This document shows positions 52,768-64,000 of a stretch of DNA of 64,000 nucleotides, in pieces. A model generated the notes under the pieces. The model did not search any database. It was not told the origin of the DNA and was given only the letters and a program-made list of their open reading frames with translations. This DNA comes from Phoronis australis (lineage: Eukaryota; Phoronida; Phoronidae). Each line of letters begins with the position of its first letter. The stretch's first letter is position 1. The stretch lies in NCBI GenBank assembly GCA_002633005.1, contig NMRA01000179.1, forward strand, positions 689,274 to 753,273. The letters run 5' to 3'. The translations under genes and the position numbers were made by a program.

Positions 52768-53625
52768 GAACGACAGTTTTCCTCAACAGAAGGTACATGT
52801 ATGCGTGCACATACAATCACGCTTTGTCCAATTCCCCGAGGATATCGGACCCTCATGGTATCCTAGATCCGCCACCTTAATGTTGGGTTTATCAACTTCA
52901 ACCTAGGACAAAATTTATGTACTCGAGCATAGAATAATTGACACTTATCTTGAGTTCTCCCAAAAGTAGAGTAGAAACTGCCAAGCATAATTTCGGGTAC
53001 CATTTCGAGTAAAAAACTAGAACCCGGGCCCAGGTCGGAGTTTGCGTCCCCGGCCGGGGAAAATCCCAGCTCGACCTCAACTCGATTCTGCTAATTATTA
53101 TTCGAAGGACCAAAGCTGAAAACTAGTTGCCGTAGTAGATTAATTAACCGATTAATTGGTTCCCTCATTACCAATGGAAAAAAACGTTCCCGTTTTTTTT
53201 TTCTTTTTAAGTCGAACGACAGTTTTCCTCAACAGAAGGTACATGTATGCGTGCACAAACAATCACGCTTTGTCCAATTCCCCGAGGATGTAGGGCCCTC
53301 ATGGTATCCTAGATCCGCCATTGTAGTGTTGGGTTTATCAACTGCAACCTAGGACAAAAATTATGTACTCGAGCATATAATCATTGACACTTATCTTGAG
53401 TTCGCACAACAGTAGAGTAGAAACTGCCAAACATAATTTCGCGTACCATTTCGAGTAAAAAATTTAGAACCCGGGCCCAGGTCGGAGTTCGCGTCCCCGG
53501 TCGTGGAAAATCCCAGCTCGACCTCAACTCGATTCTGCTAATTATTATTCGAAGGACCAAAGCTGAAAACTAGTTTCCGTAGCAGATTAATTAATCCATT
53601 AATTGGTTCCCTCATTATCAATTAT
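52761..53625. repeat. Direct tandem duplication (~415 bp, offset 446)
   Basis: 52761-53175 and 53207-53625 match closely from TTAAGTCGAACGACAGTTTTCC to TTAATTGGTTCCCTCATTA. Each copy contains GTATCCTAGATCCGCCA (an R2/hAT-type terminus) and a half copy of the TCGAG-rich foldback repeat ending GAACCCGGGCCCAGG. The copies are joined by a T-run segment (ACGTTCCCGTTTTTTTT) that also occurs at the left edge of the nearby gap (51440). Confidence 0.85.
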
Positions 53626-56600
53626 TTAGCAAATAACCCAAGGGGATTGGGGGTAAAAGAGAGTGGTTGTTGTACAAGGTACATGTAGCATTATTGTTGT
53701 ATGAACCATGCAAAAACTTAATAGAGATGAGAACTGGTAGAAGACGTCGTATGCTCATGACTCTACCTTGGCACAACTTAGTGTACCATTGAGTATTTTA
53801 TTCACGAGGATGTTAATGTTTTGCAAATGGTTTGGAACGGCGAATCACATTCCGTCCCCGGTTTCCATCCTCTGCTTAGTAGTATCAAAATTTAATACTA
53901 AAATGATGGAAAGCGGAGCCATTTTGCACCATAAAGATAAATAATGTAAACCAATTCTATGTTATTTGCTCATCATTATCGAGACATCCAGCAATAATAC
54001 GAACAAAGGCGGAATGAACATTGAAGGAACATGGCGTTATCGTGATAACACTGGTAAGACTGCATTTCCGCTACCACCAGAAACATCGAAACTATCGGTG
54101 ACTCAAAAAATGCTTTAGAGTTTAGTGGATTTGTTCAACGGTAACTTAGTGAAAAATGGCACATGCACGCAATCGCATTTGAACTGAGTTGCGGGCTCAT
54201 TCGGAAACAAATGACTCGCATTACATGTACATGTATGTAACCTGTTGGTGAAGCGGACGTGGCCTCTACGCCATCTGGATACCTAAGTCATACCCGAGGA
54301 CCGCAGATATAGAGAAATGTCCGTGCCGAGGACGGGTGCATGCGTAGCGATTGTGCAGTCGCGTAGTCGAGGACTAAATAGAGCAAACAAGCCTAATCGC
54401 TAATTACGCTATAAGGACACCCCCGTGCAATAATGCGCAGGTATTAACGGCAAAAACAAAGATATACTGATATTATGAATATGTAAATGTAATTCATGGT
54501 GTTAGCTTTAGTCCCTCGCGTCTCGGCTTCCCTGTTCAACCAATTTCGGAGTAATAGGTGATAGAAAAAAATTTGGATTGTAATGATGTTAAGGCTTAAC
54601 TAGTAGTTTTTTGTATAGAAGGCTAACTAACAGTACAAATACGTATCCTGGAGTGGATTTCGTTAAAATATGACGACCCAATATTTGTCGATTTATTTTT
54701 TTCTAAAAGAGAAAAAGTTGGGCTTAAAAAACTCTGGGCAAAGGGACTTTTCAAGTAAGAGTTTTCGAATTTGAACACTCTGCGAACTGGTGTCATGTGA
54801 GCTTTTGTTTGCCTAGTGTCATTATTTAATTATGTTGTCATTTTTGCCTCACAATGGTGTTGTTCACTTGCTGTTCTGCGCAAGAGGTAGAAGACGAAAT
54901 TGAAAGACACACTTGTTCGTAGTAGTCATCGGAGAGTTACAGTGTCATGCCTTACTACTTGCGAGCCTTGTTGGTTAGATTTAGAAGACACGAATATGAC
55001 GTTCAGGAATTGCCGAGATTTTTTTTTTCACGGAGGTAGTGCAATTTTAAAATCAAGCAATCTGTTTGATTTCTCTAATGGATTAAAGGGTTACAATTGG
55101 GCGAGCAAATTAGTTTCGTCATTGAGGTAATAAATAAGTCGCTTATACTGTGCACATTTCCATGTACATGTACGGCACAAGGCCAACTAAAGCGATTTTC
55201 TCATGAAAAATACGTTAACACATCGATTTTATATTTGCTGCATTGTTTATGTCCGTGTGTCATCTGCTTTCACTTACTGTAATCGAGGAGCAATTAATCA
55301 GTGACCCCACAAAAACCAAATCCGTCAACGTTCATTTTGTCGAATGAAAAAAGACATTTTTGGTAGAGAATCAAAATTTTGAGAAGACTGGTGAAATAGT
55401 AGCAAATTAATTCCACACAATACAAAACCTATTAAAATGGCAATGCCATCCAGGTGAAAATCACTCCACGCGTAAGAACATGTGTAAAGAGGAAGGGTCC
55501 ACGTGACTGATCCATTTGGCAATTTTTACGCTAAAAGAATTTGCACAAAATTAGACGAGTTTTTCCCCCAGATTATCCAGCACAGTCCTTGATGGCGCCG
55601 TCACGGATTGATGGAAGATGCTGACAGTCTAAGGGGAAATTGCTGTGACAGTTACAGTAGTAATAAAACACCGAGACAGGGAAAAGACCTCTTACTTGTT
55701 CCGTTTTCGGTGCAAGATTTAGGTTTATACGGATCGTAATAAACATGTGGATACTGCACCTCGGCAACCTTTTGTTAGAAAAACTATAAAACCGTGAATT
55801 GAGAATCGGCCACAAGCTCGAACGTGAGTGGACTGACCGAGAACCACCAAATAACACATCGGGGAAGTCGAGGACATTACGTTCGTCCGTTTAAATTGTT
55901 TGGCAAGTTTCAAAACATTAAGATTGAAAGGTTTTAAAACTTTCGGGATGAGGCCAGTTGCATGGGAAGCCCGGTCCAGTGGCCCGGTTCATGGAAATTG
56001 ACTTAAGACTAAGTCAAAATTCTGGTCTTACGATCCACACGACCACGTGTATTTCCAAAAGTAATTAAGTCTCACTTGAACAAACGTGCAGGGCGTTCCC
56101 GAGATATTTTTTAAAAATAATTTCCGGCTTGTAATGAGCTCATAATATTTGTCTAAAACTTGTTTCAACAATTCTAAAGTGTGGGAGTAAGACAAAAATT
56201 CTGTCTTAGTCTGAAGTCAATTGCAAAAAAACAGACCCCAAGAAAATCCTCCGAATTCTCTGCTATCGACTATGTACATGTACATACACTGTACGCGATT
56301 GCGGTCACCTGGTCAATGTGAGTGCCACCCCCGGGTTCAATCCTTGTATACGCCTAACTTGCTAGGGTGTATCTTGAAACGGACACGCAACCAGACCACA
56401 TCGTTCGCCACGACAGCAATTCTTGATCGTCTTTTTTTAATAAACACATTACATGTAAACTGTATGATTATTGTGCAAGGCAACTTTATTATACACCAGC
56501 CAAATTCAAACGTGTGGAGTGTAATAGAATGACAAGGCATTACGGATGAGGTAAAACGTTGCACACTGATTCGCATGCATATCAGGGTTGCGGTACCCCA

Positions 56601-56677
56601 GCGTTTCCCTAATCACATCAAAACATACCTTAGAGTAAAGACGCTAGTTACCTAAAAAAGCTATGGATCTGCTTTTT
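53626..56677. other. No recognised gene
   Basis: Short frames only. A minus-strand frame at 55325-55522 has a hydrophobic block (AILIGFVLCGINLLLF) and one at 55573-55857 is Cys-containing; neither has splice sites or motifs that support a call. ACATGTA motifs recur. Confidence 0.35.
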
Positions 56678-56978
56678 CAGTGGTGGATCCATCTAAAGTA
56701 TCGACGGAAGCGCGCGCACAATTAGAACTCCGTGCGACTTGCCGATTAGCCACGAAAACTTGAAAGGTGTTGGTTTTCGAGATGACAGCAAATCACAATG
56801 CAAAGAAATTTTATTTTCGGGATACTACCCCTCTCCACCCAATTTTTGGTGGTGATTTACTTGGATTTTGCACACGCTGGCGGTGCCGTTTTTGTTTTGT
56901 TGGCGACGTTTCGTTTTTTAATTTATATTGTTTGGTCCTGCCCCAAGGACGTTGAACCCCCCCATATATCCGCCACTG
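56678..56978. mobile_element. hAT-like MITE
   Basis: The left end CAGTGGTGGATCCATC and the right end ATATATCCGCCACTG form degenerate hAT-type inverted termini 301 bp apart. There is no coding capacity beyond chance frames, and no clear 8-bp target duplication. Confidence 0.45.
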
Positions 56979-58797
56979 ATGGCCATGATTTTTTCATTTG
57001 AAACTACCGCATGTGGTAATATGACCATGCATTTGTAAGATGATACATGCTAGCGGTGGCTCATGAAATAAATGGTGAGACTGGGACAGAGATAGGAAAT
57101 GGGACAGGGCAAGGACCGAGAAAAAGAGGGAAGGCGATGAGCGACTATTCGAAGCCTTACATATGAGAAATACAACTCACGGCAAGTACTTTTAAATGAT
57201 TACAAAGTATATCAGTTAGCGTGTATGCAAGTGTTATCGACGTAATCGTTTCTAATTTTTCTCTAGCTAATTTACCTGTTTTACCTCAGGTTGATTCAAA
57301 ATAAACTAAGTACTAAACGACTACTCGCTTACTCAAAAGAAGGCGTAATTACAAGAAAAACACCTTGCAGGAGCCATGGGGAATTATCTCATAAACACAC
57401 TCTCAATCGACAGAAATAAACAGTCCTTTACACAAAAGATATTAGAAATTTTCCAATAAACCTGCTTAAAAGGTCACCTATCTCGCGCTCTAGGCTGTGC
57501 AGTAGCTTATATCATTGTAAGTTGACTACTTTTGTCCCGAAATTTCTTAATTGTCTTACTATTAATTGAAGACCCGTAAAACTGTAATATTTTGATAACC
57601 CTTGATGTTCACAGAATCCAGTTATGTGCAAAACTTATGCCCAGGTATTCATATTAATGTGACTGCACGTTTTCCAACGAATAAGTTCTCTTGCATATCA
57701 CCATAAATTCTACAAACATATTTTTGCGTCAAACTTGCAAATGCAATTACCCACATATGTTTGTTTTAGATTTTCTTTTAAAGCTCGGGAACTTCGATGC
57801 TAAACCTGCAACTTCCCTAAAAACAAAAGTCTAAATTTTCGATATCCGATTTTTTGGGCTACGGCCAAAAAAGAATATCCCAGACACTACCCTGTGCTCC
57901 TCATTCAATGGAAAAGAATATTTTAATTTTCGGGCTTTTTCGAATTTTTATCTCTGTCTTCAATTACATTTTGGCCCAAAACAATCCTGTGATTAGGAAC
58001 AGCTGGGTATTGGTTTTCTGCACAAAGTACGACTCTGAGATCACAAAAATTTTCAAAACATTAGGTTTCATGTGTCAATTACTTCTTTTGGATAGCAGAC
58101 TCTAGGTTACCAAGGTAATCTATAGCCTTGGTATGACATTGCGTTACACCTACATGTACATGTGTACATCTCCTTTACTTACCTGCAAAGCATATATAGT
58201 AGTGTAAACACACGCTAGCGAATAGAAAATAATATTCGAATTTCATCTTCATTATTCAGCTCCAGATGGGCAGCGTGTACATATAAAACAGCTGCTCGAC
58301 TTTTAGCATGTCAGCGTCGTCTGCATGGCATGCGTAACTATTTCCGACAAAGCACGACTCTGTTGACTTGTCCTCGGAAAGGTGACGATTCGCAGCCTAA
58401 ACCGTACAATAAAAGTATCAGTTTTGTCAGTCATCCGTGTGGTAAACTGTTCTTCGACACTCCCTTGGGTAATGGATAACGAATAACAAAGGGTGTGTTT
58501 AAAATATTCAGTTACAAAAGTAACGTCTCCATTTGTCGCCTTCTGTTCAAAGCGTACCGACGTCAAGCCGAAGTTCGTATTTGTGAATTACAAAAGCTCG
58601 GTGAGGTCTTTGGTCTCCTGTGTATTGGCGACATCCGGTGTACTACATAATTAAAGCCAAGTCACCGCAGGCAAAATCTGCAAGGCTACAGAGGTTACAC
58701 ACTAGTTGAATGACAATTAATTATTTTTTACGAACTGGCGATATACTGTTTATTATAAAACGAACTTCAACCAAACCTCAAAAACGGCTCAGGTCAT
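56979..58797. other. No recognised gene
   Basis: Short open frames at 57854-58105 (+) and 58303-58566 (-) lack recognised motifs. The latter has a protein-like composition and could be an unassigned exon. Confidence 0.3.
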
Positions 58798-58965
58798 GGG
58801 CGGCGCACCATAGGGGGCTGGGGGGCAAAAATCACTACTTTTTTTCAGCCCATCGTCGCCCTTGGTCTACGGGCGGTGCACTACAGGGGGCTGGAGGGGG
58901 ACGGCTGGGGGCAATATCCCCCCATTTTCAGTGCTGTGCCGCCTATGGGGGTGGCTTCGCAAGTG
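58798..58965. repeat. G-rich repeat with internal duplication
   Basis: GGGCGGCGCACCATAGGGGG (58798) recurs as GGGCGGTGCACTACAGGGGG (58871), followed both times by CTGG and a G-run. GCCGCCTATGGGGG closes the block near 58960. Probably the remnant of a GC-rich MITE. Confidence 0.55.
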
Positions 58966-59469
58966 TGTACATGTATAAGCAGAACAACAATCACAAAAAT
59001 CGAGAATTTCCATTTCTTTGGCTGATCGTCATTCCAAGCACATGCGCAGAAGGCATTCTGGAAGCAGTGCATGATTCACGAATTAATGAGTGATCTTCCT
59101 GGATAAGAATTTTTGCATTCAGTTGATTTCTGGGTTTGTATCGACCAGAAAATGGCCATATAAATATCAACACGACGCAAGATTGCTAGAAACGGACATG
59201 CATTCAAACTCAAGCAGAAAACTATGCCTTTACGAGACTGTGTAGACGAATGTCGTTAGCACCTAGTGTACTCTTTTAGCCAATCCCGAGAATCTAAACA
59301 CTTACCATGCAACGCTCCTGAACGACGTGTTTGGTGAAACCGTCGAGGCAGCCAATTTCTTCGACTATTTTCGCCGCGGCGCCCAATCATTATTGCAAAT
59401 TAGCGTAGTTGTCTCCTGCGACACACGTTGTGTGATGTGATATGCAAACAGCCAACGGTGAATGTTTAT

Positions 59470-59990
59470 TGTCCAGTTTCTTCTACTATTTCAGAACTCA
59501 AAATATATGGGCCAGGTCTCTAATATTTTACACAAAACTAAACTCTAAAATACTTTTGAGATTTTCCAAACTCAAGATAATTAGCTATTATTCTGCAATC
59601 GAACATATTATGGAGTACAAAAATGCGTGTACTGAGTCCAAATTCGCACTTGGTGACCCCTAGAATCGTGTTATAAACTGAAGTCGAAATTCGATATTTC
59701 CAGTTGTAATTCGAACTTTTCTTCGCTTTAATGCGGTGTTCATCTAGAGCAAAAAGATCACACTATCGTCCACGTGAACCACAACGTACTAGAATAGCGA
59801 CCGATGGAACTCTTACTTTGATTAAGTGCCAGAAAGTAAAGCGGATAGTGTTAAACACTGTCTCCAGTTCCACTTCGAGTAAGAAGATTTTAACCCGAGC
59901 CACGGTTTTCTCTATAGACCGGGATCCCAGAGCTTTTTTGGGCATGAAATGGTAACCAATTTTCTTTGGTGCCACAGTGCTCTATGGGTA
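59470..59990. repeat. Degenerate TCGAG-type foldback repeat
   Basis: Segments resemble parts of the 61281-61682 element: GGGCCAGGTCTCTAATATTTTAC, CCAAACTCAAGATAATTAGCTATTATTCTGCAATCGAACAT, and on the right CCACTTCGAGTAAGAAGATTTTAACCCGAGCC. Heavily diverged. Confidence 0.35.
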
Positions 59991-60000
59991 TCCTGATGCT

Positions 60001-60692
60001 TGAAAATGGCCGTCTGGCAGGTTCGCTCTGGTGGGTGTGGTCAGGGGAGCCAAGAGAATTACACTAAAAAAATGAGCTAGATCNCAGGTAACAGCTTGAA
60101 ACCATTTGCATAATGTCGAGCAACATTCTGCATGCAAAAAAGATACTTTACAGACATTTTAGCGGTGGGGCAGGAGAGTGCAGAGGTTTGGTTGATGTAG
60201 AGGCGACTTTTTTTAGACGCCCCTATCTCTCTACTCAAATGCATATATCCTATTCAGGCCCGTAGCCAGCATTGAGCGGGGGTGGTTCGAATTTCAAGAA
60301 CGGTGGATCTTCGTATTTTGCAAACCTCGACACTGTAGAGTTTTCGATGATGCCTTTGACGCAGCTTAATTAGGGGGAAGGGAAATCTGTATACATGATG
60401 ACGACTCATGTTCATGAGATGAGGCGGAATTTGTAATACCAGATACGAGGATGCTGTGACGGTTGCTCGCAACGAACGGGACACAAATTAGGATGTAATG
60501 TGGTCCAAAAAGAGAACATTCTTTCGTTATTTCCTGCCGAAGTTTCAGATCGGCCATGCTTAAATGGCATGGGTGATTACATCTCATTGCATACCCAGGC
60601 GGAAATGTGAAGTCTATGATATCTGGTTGTATTTTAGCGTGTTACTTAAGTTGCTTACATCGCTGGAAATGGGGACATCCCACTATTTAGAA
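60001..60692. other. No recognised gene
   Basis: Contains a single N (60084) and a repeat-terminus-like TTCAGGCCCGTAGCCAG near 60255. No supported coding region. Confidence 0.35.
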
Positions 60693-60780
60693 AGTTTACT
60701 ACTCGGAAGGTTTACTGACTACTCCGAAGGTTCACTACTTCAACGATTCACCACTCCGAAGATTCACCGCTCCAAAATAT
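60693..60780. repeat. 16-bp minisatellite, left array
   Basis: About five units of GATTCACCACTCCGAA type (GGTTTACTACTCGGAA, GGTTCACTACTTCAAC and others). The complementary repeat occurs at 61718-61795. Confidence 0.65.
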
Positions 60781-61280
60781 CTAAACTTTCCGACTCAGAT
60801 GTAATTTTTAAACTTTTACATGCTAAAATAAACTATGTTTCGGCTATTAGATGCACCTATAACGAAAACAACACCCGGGCACTAAAACACTTTGGGTTTT
60901 ATGTAGACAGTGACCACCGTCTCCAGCTGGCCAGCACAACCAGAAACGTTAGTCAGATCTCATGCACATGCGAAATTGCCCGCATGACTTAAAATGAGTA
61001 CGCACTTGCATTTTAAAATGATATGAAGTAGGAATACAGATGAATTATCGGCCATGACACAATTCATCAAATCCATGTCAAGACGCACACAGCCTGGTCG
61101 AAATTAAATGAAGTTACTAGGCCACCCTGTCCCTGCCAGTCCTCACGAAGTCAGGGAGTCCCATTTAGTCTTCTTAAATTTGAAACCACCGTTGGTCGCC
61201 GCAGCCGTGCCCCAGATGTTGTCTCTGCTTGAGAATGAGTCGTGATCACACAACCAAAGTAGTGAACTGTCGGAATTCTA

Positions 61281-61682
61281 GGCCCAGTCTCGAATCTTTT
61301 TACTCGAAATGGAACTCGAAATAATGTTTGGCATTTTTAATCTACTTTTGTGCGAACTCAAGATAAGTGTCCATTACTCAATGCTCGAATACATAATGAC
61401 TTACGTGGATGATTGATTAGTTCTAGTTTGCAGTTGACAAATTCAACATTAAACCTAAAAGTTTGAGTTTAAACTCGAAGTTTCGAGTTTTTACTCGAGT
61501 TTGTAGCACGCATATAAGGGTTTTTAAGTGCAAACTTGGACTAGAAACTCATATGCATGAACTATAAATATTCGAGCACAATCTGATAACCACTTATCTT
61601 GAGTTCGCACAAAAAGAGCTGAGATATTGCCAAAAATAATTTCCAGTTCGTTTTGAGTACAAAGAATAGGACCGGGCCCAGG
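61281..61682. mobile_element. TCGAG-rich foldback/MITE, complete copy
   Basis: The two arms of about 170 bp are inverted repeats. The left begins GGCCCAGTCTCGAATCTTTTTACTCGAA and the right, in reverse complement, CCTGGGCCCGGTCCTATTCTTTGTACTC. Both contain TTTTTGTGCGAACTCAAGATAAGT and TGCTCGAATA. The centre is rich in CTCGAG-like and TTCGAGTTT motifs. No gene. Partial copies lie at 51126, 52890-53065, 53340-53500 and probably 59470. Confidence 0.75.
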
Positions 61683-61717
61683 GTTTGGAATAGTGGAAAT
61701 TCAAAGTAGTGATCTTT

Positions 61718-61795
61718 AGAAGATAACGAACCTTCGGAGTAATGGGCATTTTGAGTACTGGACCTTCAGAGTATTGAACCTTCGTCATAGTGACA
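61718..61795. repeat. 16-bp minisatellite, right array (inverted)
   Basis: Units of TTCGGAGTAATGG.CC type (ACCTTCGGAGTAATGGGC, ACCTTCAGAGTATTGA, ACCTTCGTCATAGTGA) are the inverse of the array at 60693-60780. The foldback element lies between the two arrays. Confidence 0.6.
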
Positions 61796-61799
61796 TGGA

Positions 61800-62757
61800 A
61801 CCCTGGAAATCTTTTCCATCTAGTTTGTGGCTCGTATGAAGTCTGTAGGGTTGTGCACCATTGAAATGATTGACTAGAGAAGATTTTCATTGACCAAAGT
61901 TGAGGTCTATGCCTACCTATATCCATCATAACGTGAAAATGCTCAACGGTGTATTCTCAGTGCAAGAAAACACAGTAGTTGAAGGTCTGGCTTTTAGCAC
62001 GACGGAGGGAGGACTGCCTATAATGAACTTACTGTCAGCATGTACTCAATTTAAAAGAACAGAAACGTTCAAAGGTGTACACGCATGCATGTCAATCCAT
62101 CAATCAACAATCAAAGTGGACGCTGGTTGAACAACATATTTGCATATTTGACGATCCACTTTCAATTCAAAATTTGAAAAAGCCTATACTTCTACCGTAC
62201 TATGGTTGCAATTAAACCAAAAATAGCAGAAAAACAAATCTCAATTTTTCTGCTGTTTTGTTTCTTGGCCGAGTTTAAGGCATTCACTCCGCACTACTTT
62301 TTTGGGAGTTCTCTCGTTGTTATTTACATTAACATGAAGCTTACTTAGGTCTTTGGGTTAGACTTTTATGCTTAGGTATAGACATTAACTTCTGGGCTCG
62401 CTTGTTACCCTTTGTTTTAGCCACTACGGGCGTGGTTTATGAATAACATAAAGCCTCCTCTTATCGTATGCACAATNTATAATAAAAGTAAAAAAAAAAG
62501 GTGAAGCATAAACTAGATTCTTTATTTAATTCAACTGCAATTCAGTCACTATTTCCAAAAATATTATACATAGTAGTTGGATACCCCCTTCCCCAATGTG
62601 GATGCCCGGGTCCGTCGCCACGGTGGCTGAGCACCATATACGTGTTTTACATTCACTATGAAGACAAAAAGCGAACAGTTCCATTGCCCGCATATCTGTG
62701 AACTGATTGTCAATCTAACTAAAATGAAAAATTAATAGGACTCGTTGTACCCACGAA
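61800..62757. other. No recognised gene
   Basis: Only short frames, a single N (62477) and an A-run near 62490. Confidence 0.35.
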
Positions 62758-63333
62758 TCATTTTTGAATAACATATTCGCAACATGTACAGAATTTTTTA
62801 TCTACGTTACAGCTTTGATAGTTTCCACGAAATCTAACACGAACATACGTACCCAATATCACGGAGTGCCGCAGAGGTGTTTTCAGCCTTTTTGTAGAAC
62901 ACCATATCGAACATAAAAATACAGACTGTTTCAAAGAGAGGTCAACAGCCGATCTATTGAAGTTCTTCCTCGTACGTAGCACTGAGAACGCACCGTTTTC
63001 CAGCGCTTCACGTAATATTGGGTTTGCCAATTTCAACTTTTGGTATAACAATGTTTCCCATCTGGCGTAGTTTGGGCGGTTCAGGGCAAAGAATACATCT
63101 AGCATAGTCGGGAAAATGTTGATATAGCCACTGAAGTCATTGTTCTTGACGCATCTCTGGAGTTCTCTGTGTGCTCGGTTTGTGAGAAAGACGAAGATTG
63201 CCAAAAACTGACCAGTTTTGCCAAATTTGCCATTAATCACTGTGTGAAATGAAGGTAGATGGCGCGCAAACATAAGGCAGGCGACAGCAAAAGACGGAAT
63301 TTTGGTTATTATTCCTTTTAGCAGTTGCATCAA
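62758..63333 (-). pseudogene. Fragment of a NYARW-motif invertebrate protein (mobile-element-associated)
   Basis: The 191-residue frame contains FPTMLDVFFALNRPNYARW, then LANPILREALENGAFSVLRT and a run in the position where relatives have a DQ-HEQ-N motif (here VDLSLKQSV). This block order (FFAL...NYARW...F..G.F.V.K) is recalled from large uncharacterised proteins that are multi-copy in invertebrate genomes and resemble mobile-element products. The family name is not known to me. The C-terminal ~50 residues do not follow the pattern, so this is probably a truncated or diverged copy. Confidence 0.45.
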
Positions 63334-63706
63334 ATGACTCGTCCGAAAACAAAAGGACGCAGTTTAGACTGGTAAAATAGGACAACGAAAAATGGAAATT
63401 AGTGCAAACACAATGTGATATCCGTCTTGGACGGGTTTTTAGGTTTTGTTTTTAATAGTGAATTATGTGGAGTAATCCGCTGTTTTCGCATGGACTTGTG
63501 AGGTCGCTCCAACCTCAGGCGCGATTTTTCTGGTTTTCATGCCCTGACATAAACTTGCTGACAAAAATCTCTCACCTTGTGCGGTGACCTATGTCGTACA
63601 GACTTAGTGGCTGTATTGAAAATTGAAGTGCCTGGTTCCTGATTGTGATGCTTATTCAGCGTGAATGCGCTTATAATCAATTTTGTTTCGACTCTTTATT
63701 TGTCTG
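63334..63706. other. Spacer between divergent frames
   Basis: The leftward NYARW-type fragment and the rightward THAP-like exon diverge from this segment. No promoter motif could be assigned. Confidence 0.3.
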
Positions 63707-63772
63707 ATGGAGGCATCTTACTGTTTTGCCACATGCAATGATGCTGAAAATCGGGCGATTGGTTTCAAGCGG
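63707..63772 (+). CDS. Possible first exon of a THAP-domain gene
   Basis: From the ATG at 63707 the frame reads MEASYCFATCNDAENRAIGF then KRFPG, resembling the first third of a THAP finger (C-x3-C, then F-x2-FP). A splice donor (CCTG|GTGGGT) follows directly; unspliced, the frame stops four codons later. THAP genes commonly have an intron at this point. The rest of the domain would lie right of the window, so the call is tentative. Confidence 0.35.
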
Positions 63773-64000
63773 TTTCCTGGTGGGTTGATCTAGCTCAACT
63801 CAGGTACTTGGGCGTGTCTGGCGGGGCTAACCCACCACTAGATTTGTCTGGCAGTGTTTATTCGTGATACCTGGGCTTACGGTGAATATTTTGGAACTAG
63901 TTTTAGGCGGTTACCTCTTGGATTGATCTAGCTCAATTTTTAACCCTTTTTGATAATCGTCTGGCAGGGCCACCCCACCACTGAAATTGTCTGGCATCTA
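63761..64000. repeat. Direct tandem repeat, 138-bp offset
   Basis: GGTTTCAAGCGGTTTCCTGG...TTGATCTAGCTCAA...GTCTGGCGGGGCTAACCCACCACT at 63761-63862 recurs diverged at 63899-64000 (TTTTAGGCGGTTACCTCTTGG...GTCTGGCAGGGCCACCCCACCACTG). It continues past the window edge and includes the end of the putative THAP exon. Confidence 0.7.

Noticed and set aside
55325-55857. Possible transmembrane and Cys-rich exons of the lectin-like gene
   Set aside because: No phase-1 splice sites at their edges and no domain pattern; they also lie upstream of the first sushi exon, where a membrane exon would be unexpected.

Overview
This is eukaryotic nuclear DNA from an invertebrate animal. The evidence is GT/AG-bounded, phase-1 domain exons, introns of 2-14 kb, dense DNA transposons and very frequent ACATGTA-type motifs. 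The mix of Kolobok-type and Harbinger elements with lectin/sushi modular exons fits a marine deuterostome such as amphioxus. A hemichordate or lophotrochozoan is not excluded, and no species can be fixed from the sequence alone. There are two long N gaps (12491-12833, 51462-52323) and several single Ns, so this is draft assembly.

Left third (1-16.5 kb): almost entirely mobile DNA. It holds a foldback-type element with long inverted arms (117-2945) and a 1.9 kb TTAA-flanked Kolobok-like element (3039-4986). That element carries two convergent genes: a short acidic protein with a P2X7-tail-like zinc-binding motif (+ strand) and a THAP-domain transposase truncated after its first putative catalytic Asp (- strand). 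Next comes a roughly 10 kb Harbinger element (6432-16544) with a Myb/SANT-like gene and a convergent HARBI1-type transposase, both broken. Nested inside the HARBI1 gene are two copies of a tRNA-headed repeat (R2). One of these is itself split by a second Kolobok-like copy (13736-15438). An unoccupied R2 copy at 27611-28420 shows the exact pre-insertion site.

Middle (17.7-47.6 kb): seven same-strand (-) exons, each a recognisable extracellular domain and nearly all flanked by phase-1 splice sites. Read 5' to 3' on the minus strand they are sushi/CCP, PAN/apple, SUEL-like lectin, a C-type lectin domain split over three exons with EPN and WND motifs, then sushi/CCP. This is best read as part of one modular secreted or cell-surface lectin-like gene. 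Its introns hold transposons, including a foldback-like array of ~300-380 bp units (33.6-42.6 kb). That array is interrupted by a 5 kb TTAA-flanked element with long diverged inverted repeats.

Right third (47.6-64 kb): MITEs, a satellite-like block with repeated TGCACTTAATGACC-type motifs and hairpin minisatellites (48.6-50.8 kb), tandem and foldback copies of a TCGAG-rich repeat, and fragments of two more mobile-element-type genes at the right edge. No RNA polymerase II promoter, terminator or CRISPR array could be supported. No intact tRNA or rRNA gene was seen.
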